Below are positions 41,834 to 50,388 of a stretch of 64,000 nucleotides of DNA, piece after piece. The stretch comes from Paenibacillus sp. DMB5 (GTDB taxonomy: Bacteria > Bacillota > Bacilli > Paenibacillales > Paenibacillaceae). The notes below the pieces were generated by a model that was given only the letters and a program-made list of their open reading frames with translations, did no database searches and was not told where the DNA came from. The position numbers were made by a program, and so were the translations under genes. The number at the start of each line of letters is the position of its first letter. The stretch's first letter is position 1. The stretch covers positions 1 to 64,000 of the forward strand of contig NZ_LRAC01000130.1 in NCBI RefSeq assembly GCF_001517085.1, written 5' to 3'.

Positions 41834-42667
41834 CTATGAACGGAAAGAACGGCGGTATTGGCTGGGAGGCAGTCCTTCTGCTTCTTTGAATACTTTGATA
41901 AAATAGCTGGACTGCTGGAAGCCGCTCTGGAGCGCGATTCTCTCAACAGGAAATTCCGTAGAGACCAGCAGCAGCTTGGCTCTGGCCAGCCGGCATTCGC
42001 TTAAATAGCGGTTAGGCGTCTTCCCCATGGTGGAGCGGAACAGCCGCAGAAAATGATAGCTGCTGTAACCTGCAAGCCGTGACATGCTTTCCAGTGTCCA
42101 CGGCCGCTCACATTCATTATGGATAATGTCAGCCGTGCGGCGTATCGAATGGCGGATTTCAAGCGGAACCGATCCGTGCAGAGGCTCGGAGTTCTGCAGC
42201 AGGGTGACAAGAATTTCATACAGCACAGCTGACAAGCGGGGCTCGTTCTGTGTCTCGTAGGCTGCACTGAGGCGGTACATCTCCTCAAACAGATGTTCAA
42301 GTCCGGCGTTCAGGTCGAATGTGAAAAAGTATCCCTGCGATTGGTCAGCTTCCTCCAATAATGGCAGTGAAAGCGAAGTGCTGAAGTGAACCCAGCGCAC
42401 TTCCCATGGCAGCACGGGATCTGAGCCATACTGCTGATAAGCACCCCGGGGGTAGAGAAAACCTCTGCCTATACCCATAGGTATCCTAATTCCATTCTGA
42501 AACACATACCCCGAACCGTCAAAAACCAGATGCAGATTGTAGCTGTTCAGCATCCCTTCGCTCCTGCGCTCCGCATGCTGCGGGAAATCGCTATAATGCC
42601 CGATAAATTCCGGATAACAGACATAATGGGCATAAGCCGGAGCCGGTAGCACCCGTTGTTTCATCAT
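41834..42667 (-). CDS. AraC-family regulator of GH42 locus
   Basis: A 277-aa AraC protein: N-terminal cupin (NLHLVFDGSGYVFQNGIRIPMGIGRGFLYPRGAYQQY) and C-terminal double HTH (LESMSRLAGYSSYHFLRLFRSTMGKTPNRYL and PVERIALQSGFQQSSYFIKVFKEAEGLPPSQYRR). AAGGAG is upstream of the ATG pair. It is divergent from the GH42 beta-galactosidase with a 143-bp AT-rich gap between them and likely activates it in response to a galactoside. Confidence 0.92.
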   Translation of the reverse strand: MMKQRVLPAPAYAHYVCYPEFIGHYSDFPQHAERRSEGMLNSYNLHLVFDGSGYVFQNGIRIPMGIGRGFLYPRGAYQQYGSDPVLPWEVRWVHFSTSLSLPLLEEADQSQGYFFTFDLNAGLEHLFEEMYRLSAAYETQNEPRLSAVLYEILVTLLQNSEPLHGSVPLEIRHSIRRTADIIHNECERPWTLESMSRLAGYSSYHFLRLFRSTMGKTPNRYLSECRLARAKLLLVSTEFPVERIALQSGFQQSSYFIKVFKEAEGLPPSQYRRSFRS

Positions 42668-42810
42668 TGCCTTTCTCCTTTTTGCTTTGGATCTTCACCA
42701 CGCAATATAATCATATAATAGCAAGATTATGTTATATAAGACAGCTCAGTGCGGCTATTACAATAGATTTATAGATTGTATAAAGCATCTTTTTACATTT
42801 GGAGGTTATG

Positions 42811-44865
42811 ATGAAGAAACCTGTTGCTGACCAGAAGTTCGAGCTTGGCGTTTGTTATTATCCGGAGCACTGGCCGGAGGAGATGTGGGATGACGATTAC
42901 CGACGCATGGTAGAGACAGGCTTTACCATTGTCCGCATGGGCGAGTTTGCCTGGTCCATCTTCGAACCGGAGGAAGGCCGCTTTCAATTCGGGCTGTTTG
43001 ACAGAGCCATTGATCTGGCGCATAGCCATGGACTCAAGGTGATCCTTGGAACACCTACGGCTACACCTCCTGCCTGGCTGACAGAAAAATATCCTGAAGT
43101 GCTTAACGTAACTCAAGAAGGTGTAACCCTGCAGCATGGCATGCGCCGGCATTATAATTACAGCAGTCCGAAGTACCGTGAGCTGTGTGCCCGGATCGTG
43201 ACTCAAATGGCCGAGCGTTACAGCAGCCACCCCGGTGTTGCCGGCTGGCAGATTGACAATGAACTGAATTGTGAGATTAACGTATTCTACTCTGAAAGCG
43301 ATCACACTGCTTTCCGTGAATGGCTGCAGCAGAAATATGGCACGCTGAATAAGCTGAACGAAGCCTGGGGCGCGGTTTTCTGGAACCAAAGCTATACCAG
43401 CTGGTCCCAGGTATTCCTGCCGCGTCCTACACCTGTTCACGGGCAGCCTAATCCGCATCAGGCACTGGACGAAAAACGTTTTATCTCCGACAATGCCATT
43501 TCGTTTGCCAAGGTACAGGCCGACATCCTCCGGGAGAAGGCTCCTGGACAATGGGTGACAACCAACGGCTTGTTTGGTCATCTCGACAGCCATGAGCTGA
43601 GCGATGAAATGCTCGACTTTTTCAGCTATGATTCCTACCCGCAGTTCTCCAGCATCTCCAATGATCTGAATGAGCGGAATCCGCTTGCTGACCGCAGCTG
43701 GAGCTTATCATTATCGGTAGTCCGTTCGATCAGCCCTAACTATTGCATCATGGAGCAACAGTCCGGTCCGGGCGGCTGGGTTAACCGGATGGATATGCCA
43801 TCCCCTAAACCCGGGCAGATGCGGCTTTGGACATACCAGTCCATTGCCCACGGCGCCGATATGGTACTCTATTTCCGCTGGCGCACAGCCACTATGGGCA
43901 ATGAGATTTACTGGCACGGCATCAACGATTATCATAATCTGCCGAACCGCAGAGTTCGGGAAGCTGCAGAGATCGGCAAGGAGCTTGGCGCTGCGGGCAA
44001 GAGCATTATCGGCACAACGGCCAAGGCATCCATTGCCATATTGCGCGATTACGATAATGAGTGGGACGGCGAATATGACATCTGGCACGGGCCGTTCATG
44101 TGGCAGAGCAACAAAGAGTGGTTCAAGGCGCTGCAGCATAAGCACATTCCTACAGACATAGTGTATATACGAAGCAAGACAACCGCTGAGGAATTGTCCC
44201 GCTATGAAGTGCTGGTCTATCCGCATCCTGCCATCATGACTGATGAAACGGCAGCTCTGCTGGATGCGTACGTGCAGCAGGGCGGCAAGCTGATCTTCGG
44301 CTGCCGGACCGGCTATAAGGATTCCCGGGGCCAATGCTATATGCGTGCATTCCCGGGAGCAGCCAAGGAGCTGTGCGGGATTACCGTTGAAGAATTCACT
44401 ATGGTCAAAGGCAGACGCCTTCCGACAACAATAAAGTGGGCCCATGGAAGTGATGAGCTGACCGGCGCTGATTCCTTCAATGATATTCTGCATGTGGAAG
44501 CCGATACGGTAGAGGTGATGGGTACCTATGCCAGCGATTATTATGCCGGCAAGCCTGCGGTTACACGGAACAAACGTGGCCGCGGCGAGGTATGGTATTA
44601 CGGGGCTGTATTCAATGAGGAAGCAGCTGTTAGAATTATAGACAGCCTGGAGCTTGCCTCTCCTGCTGCCGGATGGCTGGAGCTGCCGACCGAGGTGGAG
44701 CTGCAGGTCCGCAGCAGCGAGTCAGCCAGCCTGACCTTCCTGCTCAACTATAACGAGCTGCCTGTGGAAATTCTGCTCAAGGAGGCCCGTACAGATTTAC
44801 TGACCGGCCGAACGCTGGAAGGTAAGTTCATTATGGACGGATTTGGCGTCCTGGTGCTGCAATAA
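42811..44865 (+). CDS. Beta-galactosidase, GH42
   Basis: A 684-aa cytoplasmic enzyme hydrolysing beta-galactosides (lactose-like or galactan oligosaccharides). Start region FELGVCYYPEHWPEEMW is typical of GH42. Acid/base Glu lies in GWQIDNELNCE (about residue 150) and the nucleophile Glu in CIMEQQSGP (about residue 314). A-domain barrel, trimerisation domain and C-terminal beta domain are all present by length. GGAGG is 5 nt before the ATG at 42811, with another ATG just before. Controlled by the divergent AraC gene. Confidence 0.95.
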   Translation: MKKPVADQKFELGVCYYPEHWPEEMWDDDYRRMVETGFTIVRMGEFAWSIFEPEEGRFQFGLFDRAIDLAHSHGLKVILGTPTATPPAWLTEKYPEVLNVTQEGVTLQHGMRRHYNYSSPKYRELCARIVTQMAERYSSHPGVAGWQIDNELNCEINVFYSESDHTAFREWLQQKYGTLNKLNEAWGAVFWNQSYTSWSQVFLPRPTPVHGQPNPHQALDEKRFISDNAISFAKVQADILREKAPGQWVTTNGLFGHLDSHELSDEMLDFFSYDSYPQFSSISNDLNERNPLADRSWSLSLSVVRSISPNYCIMEQQSGPGGWVNRMDMPSPKPGQMRLWTYQSIAHGADMVLYFRWRTATMGNEIYWHGINDYHNLPNRRVREAAEIGKELGAAGKSIIGTTAKASIAILRDYDNEWDGEYDIWHGPFMWQSNKEWFKALQHKHIPTDIVYIRSKTTAEELSRYEVLVYPHPAIMTDETAALLDAYVQQGGKLIFGCRTGYKDSRGQCYMRAFPGAAKELCGITVEEFTMVKGRRLPTTIKWAHGSDELTGADSFNDILHVEADTVEVMGTYASDYYAGKPAVTRNKRGRGEVWYYGAVFNEEAAVRIIDSLELASPAAGWLELPTEVELQVRSSESASLTFLLNYNELPVEILLKEARTDLLTGRTLEGKFIMDGFGVLVLQ

Positions 44866-44936
44866 ACGGATCTCCAGACTGGACAGCTGTAACTTAGAGC
44901 CAATCAACTGCAACATTAGAACAAAATAATGAACCG

Positions 44937-45005
44937 CTCAGCACAGTACCCTTTACTTTAAATCGCACTGTGGCTGAGAGGCCTTCACATTTAGGCTTCA
45001 CAGTG
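44937..45005 (+). other. Three mutually exclusive hairpin arms
   Basis: Arm A CTCAGCACAGT (44937-44947) pairs with arm B ACTGTGGCTGAG (44967-44978) with one bulge; arm B CACTGTG (44966-44972) can instead pair with arm C CACAGTG (44999-45005). Located 72 nt past the GH42 stop. It could be an unusual 3' end or a leader-type switch of an unannotated RNA. Confidence 0.4.
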
Positions 45006-45132
45006 TCTTCCTCATTTACGCTGGACAGTTATTCCCACATTTAGGCTCCAACATTTAGTTGGATTTTCAACACCTAAATTCATCAAATCTCAGCGTTTCA
45101 AATGTTTAGTTGGAAAATCAGCACTTAGTTAG
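44986..45132. repeat. Interspersed short direct repeats
   Basis: CACATTTAGGCT occurs twice exactly (44986-44997, 45036-45047). A longer unit with core TTTAGTTGGA-N3-TCA-CAC-TA occurs at 45051-45081 and 45101-45132, each with inverted-repeat character (TTTAG...CTAAA). Confidence 0.55.
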
Positions 45133-45284
45133 CCCGAAATGTCCCCTTAGGTTCGAAAATAGCTAAAATAAGTGTCGTTTTTCCAATTAGCCCTTCCTTC
45201 CCGGTCATTTTTCAAGGAAATAGATGACGAATTACCACTTATATAAATTGAACTAATGATTTTTTTGTTTTGGGATTAACCGTG

Positions 45285-45415
45285 ACTCCAGAGAATGTTT
45301 GGACTTCCGGCCGCTGCCCGCCTGCAGATTTCTTGATTTATACCGCTGTTCGCGGTGGAAATCCGCAGACAAAGGCGGACGCTACCGCTCCTCCAGTTCC
45401 AAAATTCCCCTCCGC
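45285..45415. repeat. 131-bp dispersed structured intergenic element, copy 2
   Basis: Same length and ends as copy 1 at 19452-19582. Here the arms are CTGCAGATTTC (45322-45332) and GAAATCCGCAG (45358-45368), 10 of 11 paired, around ACCGC-tgttc-GCGGT (45342-45356). Compared with copy 1, the outer half of the arms has changed on both sides and pairing is kept. The 3' part GGCGGACGCT to CCAGTTCCAAAATTC is nearly identical. Confidence 0.85.
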
Positions 45416-45556
45416 CACTCTTCCCCTAACTTTAATTTTCCAGTTCAATCTATATAGATTATATTTAGAAAGCCACGTATCCCCCGAATAGCACTTCCCA
45501 TCCTTGAGCAGATCAGTATATTGTATCCGGTGCAGCTAAACAGGCGAATTTACAGT

Positions 45557-45607
45557 TAGCTACAGATCCCATGATAGCTGCAGACTCCATAAGCTGCAGA
45601 TCCAGCG
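45557..45607. repeat. Three-unit tandem repeat, 16-18 bp
   Basis: TAGCTACAGATCCCATGA, TAGCTGCAGACTCCATA and AGCTGCAGATCCAGCG follow one another directly before the orphan terminator. Confidence 0.55.
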
Positions 45608-45614
45608 AATATAC

Positions 45615-45656
45615 AAAAGGTCCCGTCCGCATGATACTTTGCGGCGGGACCTTTTT
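45615..45656. terminator. Orphan strong terminator
   Basis: AAAAGGTCCCG-T-CCGCA and TGCGG-CGGGACCTTTTT form a long stem. It is 750 nt past the GH42 stop and 124 nt before azlC, with no gene ending close to it on either strand. Confidence 0.8.
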
Positions 45657-45779
45657 ATACTTATAGTAAATCGCCCATGAAGATTCCCCTTGCCAATCAG
45701 CGAAATTTATAAGATATTAAGATAATGCGTTTTTCCTGCAATGCGTTAAATAAAGACAGGATGAAAGGAGGCCGCTCTC

Positions 45780-46517
45780 ATGAAAACCGAACCCGCACAG
45801 GCGGAACTTGCTGTAGCTCCTGACGACAACGAAGAAAGCTTCCTCCAGGGAGTCAAAGATTGTATCCCTACTCTGCTGGGTTATCTGAGCATCGGCTTTG
45901 CCGCCGGTGTTGTCGAGAAAACCGCCGGACTCTCTCTGGCCGAAATCGCCTTGATTTCCATTATCCTGTACGCCGGGTCCGCCCAGTTTATCGCTGCCGG
46001 AATGATTGCTGCCGGCAGCACGGCGACCAGCATTATTATTACCATCCTGCTGGTCAATCTCCGGCATCTGCTGCTCAGTGCAGCCCTCTCGCCTTACTTC
46101 CGCCATCTGACACCGCTGCGCAATCTGCTGATCGGCACACTGCTGACGGATGAAACCTTTGGTGTAGCAATTCAGAGAAGTGCACGCAAGAAGGCCATCA
46201 GTGAGAAATGGATGCACGGCCTGAATATTACCGCTTATCTGAACTGGATCCTTGCCAATCTGGCTGGTGCAGTGCTTGGGCAATGGATTTCGAGTCCGGA
46301 GGAATGGGGCCTGGACTTTGCCCTCCCGGCTATGTTCATCGGACTGCTGGTGCTTACGCTTATCAGCAGAAGCAAATATGCCCTTGATATTACGGTCGGC
46401 CTCATTGCCATGATTATTGCAGTCGGCCTGTCCATCCTCTGGTCCCCCAGTATCGGGGTCATTGCCGCAGCGGTTATAGCCTCAACGATAGGAGCTGTGA
46501 TGGAAAAATGGAAGTAA
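45780..46517 (+). CDS. azlC: Branched-chain amino acid exporter, large subunit
   Basis: A 245-aa membrane protein of the AzlC family. Markers are GVKDCIPTLLGYLSIGFAAGVVE, ILYAGSAQFIAAGMI, NLRHLLLSAALSPYFR and LLTDETFGVA. With AzlD it exports leucine-type or other amino acids. AAAGGAGG precedes the ATG. Overlaps azlD by 10 nt. Confidence 0.93.
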   Translation: MKTEPAQAELAVAPDDNEESFLQGVKDCIPTLLGYLSIGFAAGVVEKTAGLSLAEIALISIILYAGSAQFIAAGMIAAGSTATSIIITILLVNLRHLLLSAALSPYFRHLTPLRNLLIGTLLTDETFGVAIQRSARKKAISEKWMHGLNITAYLNWILANLAGAVLGQWISSPEEWGLDFALPAMFIGLLVLTLISRSKYALDITVGLIAMIIAVGLSILWSPSIGVIAAAVIASTIGAVMEKWK

Positions 46518-46834
46518 GACCTGATATATTCCTCATTATACTGGGGGCGGCGCTGGTTACTTTTATACCGCGGGTGCTCCCGCTGATGCTGCTCAGCCGG
46601 ATAAGCATCCCCGAATGGGGAATGCGCTGGCTGAATTACATGCCTATCGCCGTCATGTCCGCACTGGTTGCCCAGGAGCTGTTCATCGACGGCGGAAAGT
46701 TCTCGGCTCTGAACACGAATGTGGAGCTGATCGCCGCCCTGCCGGCTTTCTGGGTTGCCATCAAAACCCGCAGCCTGCTGGGCACCGTCCTAACCGGTGT
46801 ATTGGCGCTGATGCTGCTCAGGCTGCTGTTCTGA
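46508..46834 (+). CDS. azlD: Branched-chain amino acid exporter, small subunit
   Basis: A 108-aa AzlD protein with four spans; family blocks are ALVTFIPRVLPLMLL, WLNYMPIAVMSALVA and LIAALPAFWVAIKTRSLLGTVLTG. The 10-nt overlap with azlC shows coupling. A terminator follows. Confidence 0.92.
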   Translation: MEVRPDIFLIILGAALVTFIPRVLPLMLLSRISIPEWGMRWLNYMPIAVMSALVAQELFIDGGKFSALNTNVELIAALPAFWVAIKTRSLLGTVLTGVLALMLLRLLF

Positions 46835-46858
46835 TCCCGGTTTAATCGAAAGCCCTCT

Positions 46859-46893
46859 GCCCCGGAAGCGCTCAATGCCTCTCCGGGGCTTTT
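46859..46893 (+). terminator. Terminator after azlCD
   Basis: GCCCCGGA and TCCGGGGC with TTTT after it, touching the 3' end of the convergent gene. Confidence 0.75.
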
Positions 46894-48235
46894 AGAGCTT
46901 CAGCTGCTTTTTGAGCTGGTCCAGCTGCCCGGACTCCTTGCCGGAAACCGAAGCCGGAGATTGTCCGTATCTGGCCTCATTATACAATTGCAGCAATTCT
47001 GCAGCCTGTACTTCACTATCGCTGCGTTCCCCCTTACGGGCCTGCTTCCGGTCCCCGGACCATTCCGCCACATCCGCTCCCGTCTCCCGGGGGGTCAGAT
47101 GGCTCTTGATCCTGTAGCCTTCGGCCGCTCTGGCATTCAGCCAGTGGCGGTAGAGCCAGCGTACACGCTCATTACTGCCGTCCATAGCCTCCCAGCGGTC
47201 GCTCCTCCCCCCCAGCTTCAGCCGGTTTTTTACAAACTTCCGGAGGCTGTCCATGGTCTGCTCCCAGGCAAATATGCTCTCCTCTTCATCCTTGAACCCG
47301 GTCTGTTCCCGGGCGTTCTCCCTCCGCAGTATAGACAGGATAGAATCAACTGCACGGCGGAAGATGCCGCTGCTGTTTCTGTACAGCCATCGCGCGCCAA
47401 AATAGAGTACTGCAAGCGCAATAACCGCCGCAAGTCCATAAAACACCACATCAAGAATCGCAGACAACAGTCCCGGCTCTTTAATTTCGGTCTGAAGGAA
47501 TTCCTGGGTTGCCGGCATGTCCTGCCTTCTGATGGGTACTTCTTCTGATTTCGAGAACAGCCTGGACAGTAAACCGAATATCAGGTAGAACACGCCCATT
47601 AGCAGGGTTGCAATGACCTTGAGCGCACCTGATGCAAGTAAGGCTGCTGCGGCAACAAACAGCACCAGGGACAGCCGGTTATACCGCTTCATCCCGAAGG
47701 GCAGCCGTTCAGTTCCGGCTGCGAAGGAATTGTAGCGCATAAAATTGAGGTTGGAATTCAGCAGAGCAAGGATAAGACACCCGCAGCCGCACCAGGTCAG
47801 CAGAGTCAGGCTATGCTGAAGCTCGGGAACCCTTGCATATATAATAACCGCTGCGAAATACATCATAAGACCAATGGCATAAGTCTTTATTCCAAGTCCG
47901 CGGTCTGCCGCATTCATTCCCAGATAGGCGAACAAGGCGCAGACCAGCATAATCGGTAATGTATTAAATTCTGCTCCCCCCAGAATAAATCCGGCAGCAG
48001 CTCCAAGCGGCAGTGAAGCAAGAATCTGCATCCACCTGCGATTGACCATATGCCGCAATAACACCCCTGACAGGGATAATACAGGCAGAATCAAATACCA
48101 CGGAAACGGAGCCTGCCCTGGCTGCAGATAAACTTCAAGGAAAATCCATAGCGGGAGAAACAGTAACCCCTCAATTAGACACGCCATCCACAACCCAAGA
48201 GAAAACTTCAGCCGCTTGCCGAATCCGCTGCTCAT
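46892..48235 (-). CDS. Multi-span membrane protein, DUF4129-like tail
   Basis: A 447-aa protein with about eight N-terminal spans (to residue 215), one more span (about 262-282), and a soluble Arg-rich C-terminus. The VRWLYRHWLNARAAEGYRIKSHLTPRET region and the AAELLQLYNEARYG end resemble the DUF4129 tail of TgpA-like proteins. The start overlaps the DUF58 stop by 4 nt. Third gene after MoxR and DUF58; these sets usually also have a transglutaminase, not seen here. Confidence 0.7.
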   Translation of the reverse strand: MSSGFGKRLKFSLGLWMACLIEGLLFLPLWIFLEVYLQPGQAPFPWYLILPVLSLSGVLLRHMVNRRWMQILASLPLGAAAGFILGGAEFNTLPIMLVCALFAYLGMNAADRGLGIKTYAIGLMMYFAAVIIYARVPELQHSLTLLTWCGCGCLILALLNSNLNFMRYNSFAAGTERLPFGMKRYNRLSLVLFVAAAALLASGALKVIATLLMGVFYLIFGLLSRLFSKSEEVPIRRQDMPATQEFLQTEIKEPGLLSAILDVVFYGLAAVIALAVLYFGARWLYRNSSGIFRRAVDSILSILRRENAREQTGFKDEEESIFAWEQTMDSLRKFVKNRLKLGGRSDRWEAMDGSNERVRWLYRHWLNARAAEGYRIKSHLTPRETGADVAEWSGDRKQARKGERSDSEVQAAELLQLYNEARYGQSPASVSGKESGQLDQLKKQLKL

Positions 48236-49313
48236 GCGCTGTCCCTTCCTTCTCCGGGAATATCCAGCCAGGCCACACCATTGCCGAGCAGCCGCAGTTC
48301 CTCAGCCGCATGCATAAGCTCGGCTCCGCGGTGGCAGCTGATAATCAGGTAATCGTTATCAGTCGGGCTGTTCTCGGCCTCAAGCTCCAAGAGCCGCGAC
48401 ATTGGCAGGGTGCGGTCCAGCTGCAGGCGTGCAAGCAGGCCAAGCACCTCCAGTAGGCTTCCCGCCTTGGCGGCGTTCACGGCATCCGGCTCACCATCCA
48501 GTCTTCCATTGGACATTAATCCGATTTCAAGGCCGTGTCCGTCTGCATACTCCGCCACTGTTGCCGCGTAACGGATCCCCAGCTCAATCCGCTCCGTATC
48601 TGTAATATTGCGCCACATGTTATCACTGTTCTCCACGTTCAAGCAAATGATCAGTCTGACATCGGCAGTGTGATCCTTTTGATGCACCTGCATCATTCCG
48701 GTCCGGGCGGTGGCTTTCCAGTTCATGGCGCCGAGCGAGTCGCCCGGCCTGTATTCCCGGGTGCCTGCGGTCAGGAACGGGTCCTCCACAATCCAGCGTT
48801 TGACAGGAAGCTCTCCAAGCCAGCTGTGGACAGGCAGCGGCAGCTCGTAGATATCCATCATCAGAGGATAGACAAGCAGCTCCAGCTGCAGCGGGAACTG
48901 CTTGCTGTTCCGGCTCATTCCGAACAGATCACCGGTCGTCATCGTTACCGATTCCAGGCGGAACAGGCCCCGCTGCGTACAGCGGATCTGATGCCGGCGC
49001 TGATGTGCCGGTATGACCGCAGATAGAACAGGCTGATATGGTTCTGGTAAATCTCGCCGCTGCTGACACCAAGATTGTCCTGGCTGCCGAATTCAAGCCC
49101 CCGGGCAATGCTGGATTCCAGCCTCAGCCAGGGGAGCGGCAGCAGCTTGCGGTTGACAATCTCCTCTACCATCTCTATCTGCTCACCCTGATAGACGGCA
49201 GAAACAGAGAAATAACGGGAATAGCTGAGTTTTTTTAGCGCATTACGCTGGTAAATCACAGAGACAATCACCAGCAGCGAAAGTGTGCTGATAATAAACC
49301 AGGGAAGGGACAT
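48232..49313 (-). pseudogene. DUF58 protein with single-base frameshift
   Basis: Two frames together make a 360-aa DUF58 (VWA-like) protein. Frame 1 starts at ATG 49313 (MSLPWFIISTLS, one span, GGGGAG 8 nt upstream) and carries YFSVSAVYQGEQIEMVEEIVN. Near 49002 it goes out of frame. Adding one base gives YRHIQRRHQIRCTQRGLFRLESVTMTTGDLFG, the usual DUF58 block. The second frame holds VEDPFLTAGTREYRPGDSLGAMNWKATART, the DUF58 core. Without repair, an ATG at 48942 could give only the C-terminal 236 aa. Lies 4 nt after MoxR. Confidence 0.85.
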
Positions 49314-49316
49314 GGG

Positions 49317-50294
49317 CTACGCTCCCCTTCCGCCTCTTGCCGCCGGGACCGGTTCAGCCGGAACCTCCACTTCGCGCAGGATTTGCTGCACCGTTTCAGC
49401 AGCCTGACCCTCCCGCGCGCCCGGGCCGCGCTGAAGTACCAGCCGGTGTGCAAGCACCGGCCCGGCCACTGCCTTAATATCATCAGGGATTACATAATCC
49501 CTGCCCTGGATCAAGGCATAGCCCTGGGATGCACGCAGCAGAGCGAAGCCTGCACGCGGGCTGGCACCGAGCTTGACGGCCGGCGCCTTGCGGGTTGCTT
49601 CCACAATCTGCATCAGGTAGGCCAGCAGATCGTCGCTGATGTTCACTGCTGCCGCCAGACGCTGTGCCTCCTGAATCTGCTTCGCATCCGCTACTGCAGC
49701 CGTGTCATCCAGCGGGTTGTCCAGGCGGAAACGCTGCAGAATCTTTACCCCTTCCTCAAAAGCCGGATATCCGGTCGTTATCCGCAGCAGGAACCGGTCC
49801 AGCTGGGCTTCCGGAAGCGGGAAGGTTCCCTGGCTGTCAACCGGGTTCTGTGTTGCAATTACCAGAAAGGGCGCTTCCAGCCCATGGGTCACACCGTCGA
49901 TGGTAATCTGGCGCTCCTCCATGCATTCCAGCAGGCTGGACTGTGTCCGCGGGGTAGCACGGTTGATCTCGTCCGCCAGAAGAATGCTGGCAAATACCGG
50001 ACCCGGACGGAATTCGAACTCACCGGTCTTCTGATTATAATAATTGATGCCGCTCAGATCGGAGGGCAATAAATCCGGGGTGAACTGGATCCGTTTGAAC
50101 GGGCAGTCCAGGGAACGGGCCAGAGTTTTGGCCAGCAGGGTTTTCCCCGTACCGGGCACATCCTCCAGCAGCACGTGGCCGTTGGCCAGCAGCGCTGTGA
50201 GCAGCAGGTCAACTCCGGCCTCTTTTCCGACTATAACCTTTGAGAGATTGTTACGGATTGAGCCGATGAGCTCGCCAGCCTCTTGAATATTCAT
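49317..50294 (-). CDS. MoxR-family AAA+ ATPase
   Basis: A 325-aa AAA+ chaperone. Walker A GTGKTLLAK, Walker B ILLADEINRA, sensor ATQNP and PLPEAQLDRFLLR are typical of MoxR. Partners are usually VWA/DUF58 proteins, as encoded next. I choose the ATG at 50294 (MNIQEAGE) with GGTGGA upstream; an ATG at 50309 is also in frame. First gene of the operon. Confidence 0.93.
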   Translation of the reverse strand: MNIQEAGELIGSIRNNLSKVIVGKEAGVDLLLTALLANGHVLLEDVPGTGKTLLAKTLARSLDCPFKRIQFTPDLLPSDLSGINYYNQKTGEFEFRPGPVFASILLADEINRATPRTQSSLLECMEERQITIDGVTHGLEAPFLVIATQNPVDSQGTFPLPEAQLDRFLLRITTGYPAFEEGVKILQRFRLDNPLDDTAAVADAKQIQEAQRLAAAVNISDDLLAYLMQIVEATRKAPAVKLGASPRAGFALLRASQGYALIQGRDYVIPDDIKAVAGPVLAHRLVLQRGPGAREGQAAETVQQILREVEVPAEPVPAARGGRGA

Positions 50295-50388
50295 GAAGCA
50301 TTCCACCATCCTATCGTCTATAAGGTATGTACTAAAGCTTAATCATACCAGAAAGCGCATCCAAATTATAATAAATAAGTCGCAGCAT

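Larger units (their letters stand above)
44866..45779. other. 914-bp gene-free region with repeats and hairpins
   Basis: No protein-like frame. Contains alternative hairpins (44937-45005), imperfect direct repeats (44986-45132), copy 2 of the structured element (45285-45415), a three-unit tandem repeat (45557-45607) and an orphan terminator (45615-45656). It lies between the GH42 gene and azlC. Confidence 0.8.

Noticed and set aside
45270..45491. 73-codon open frame across repeat copy 2
   Set aside because: The frame is not kept in copy 1 and the sequence is explained by the palindromic element.
44866..45779. Search for tRNA, CRISPR or insertion sequence in the largest gap
   Set aside because: No cloverleaf, no regular spacer array and no transposase remnant or terminal repeat with target duplication could be seen.
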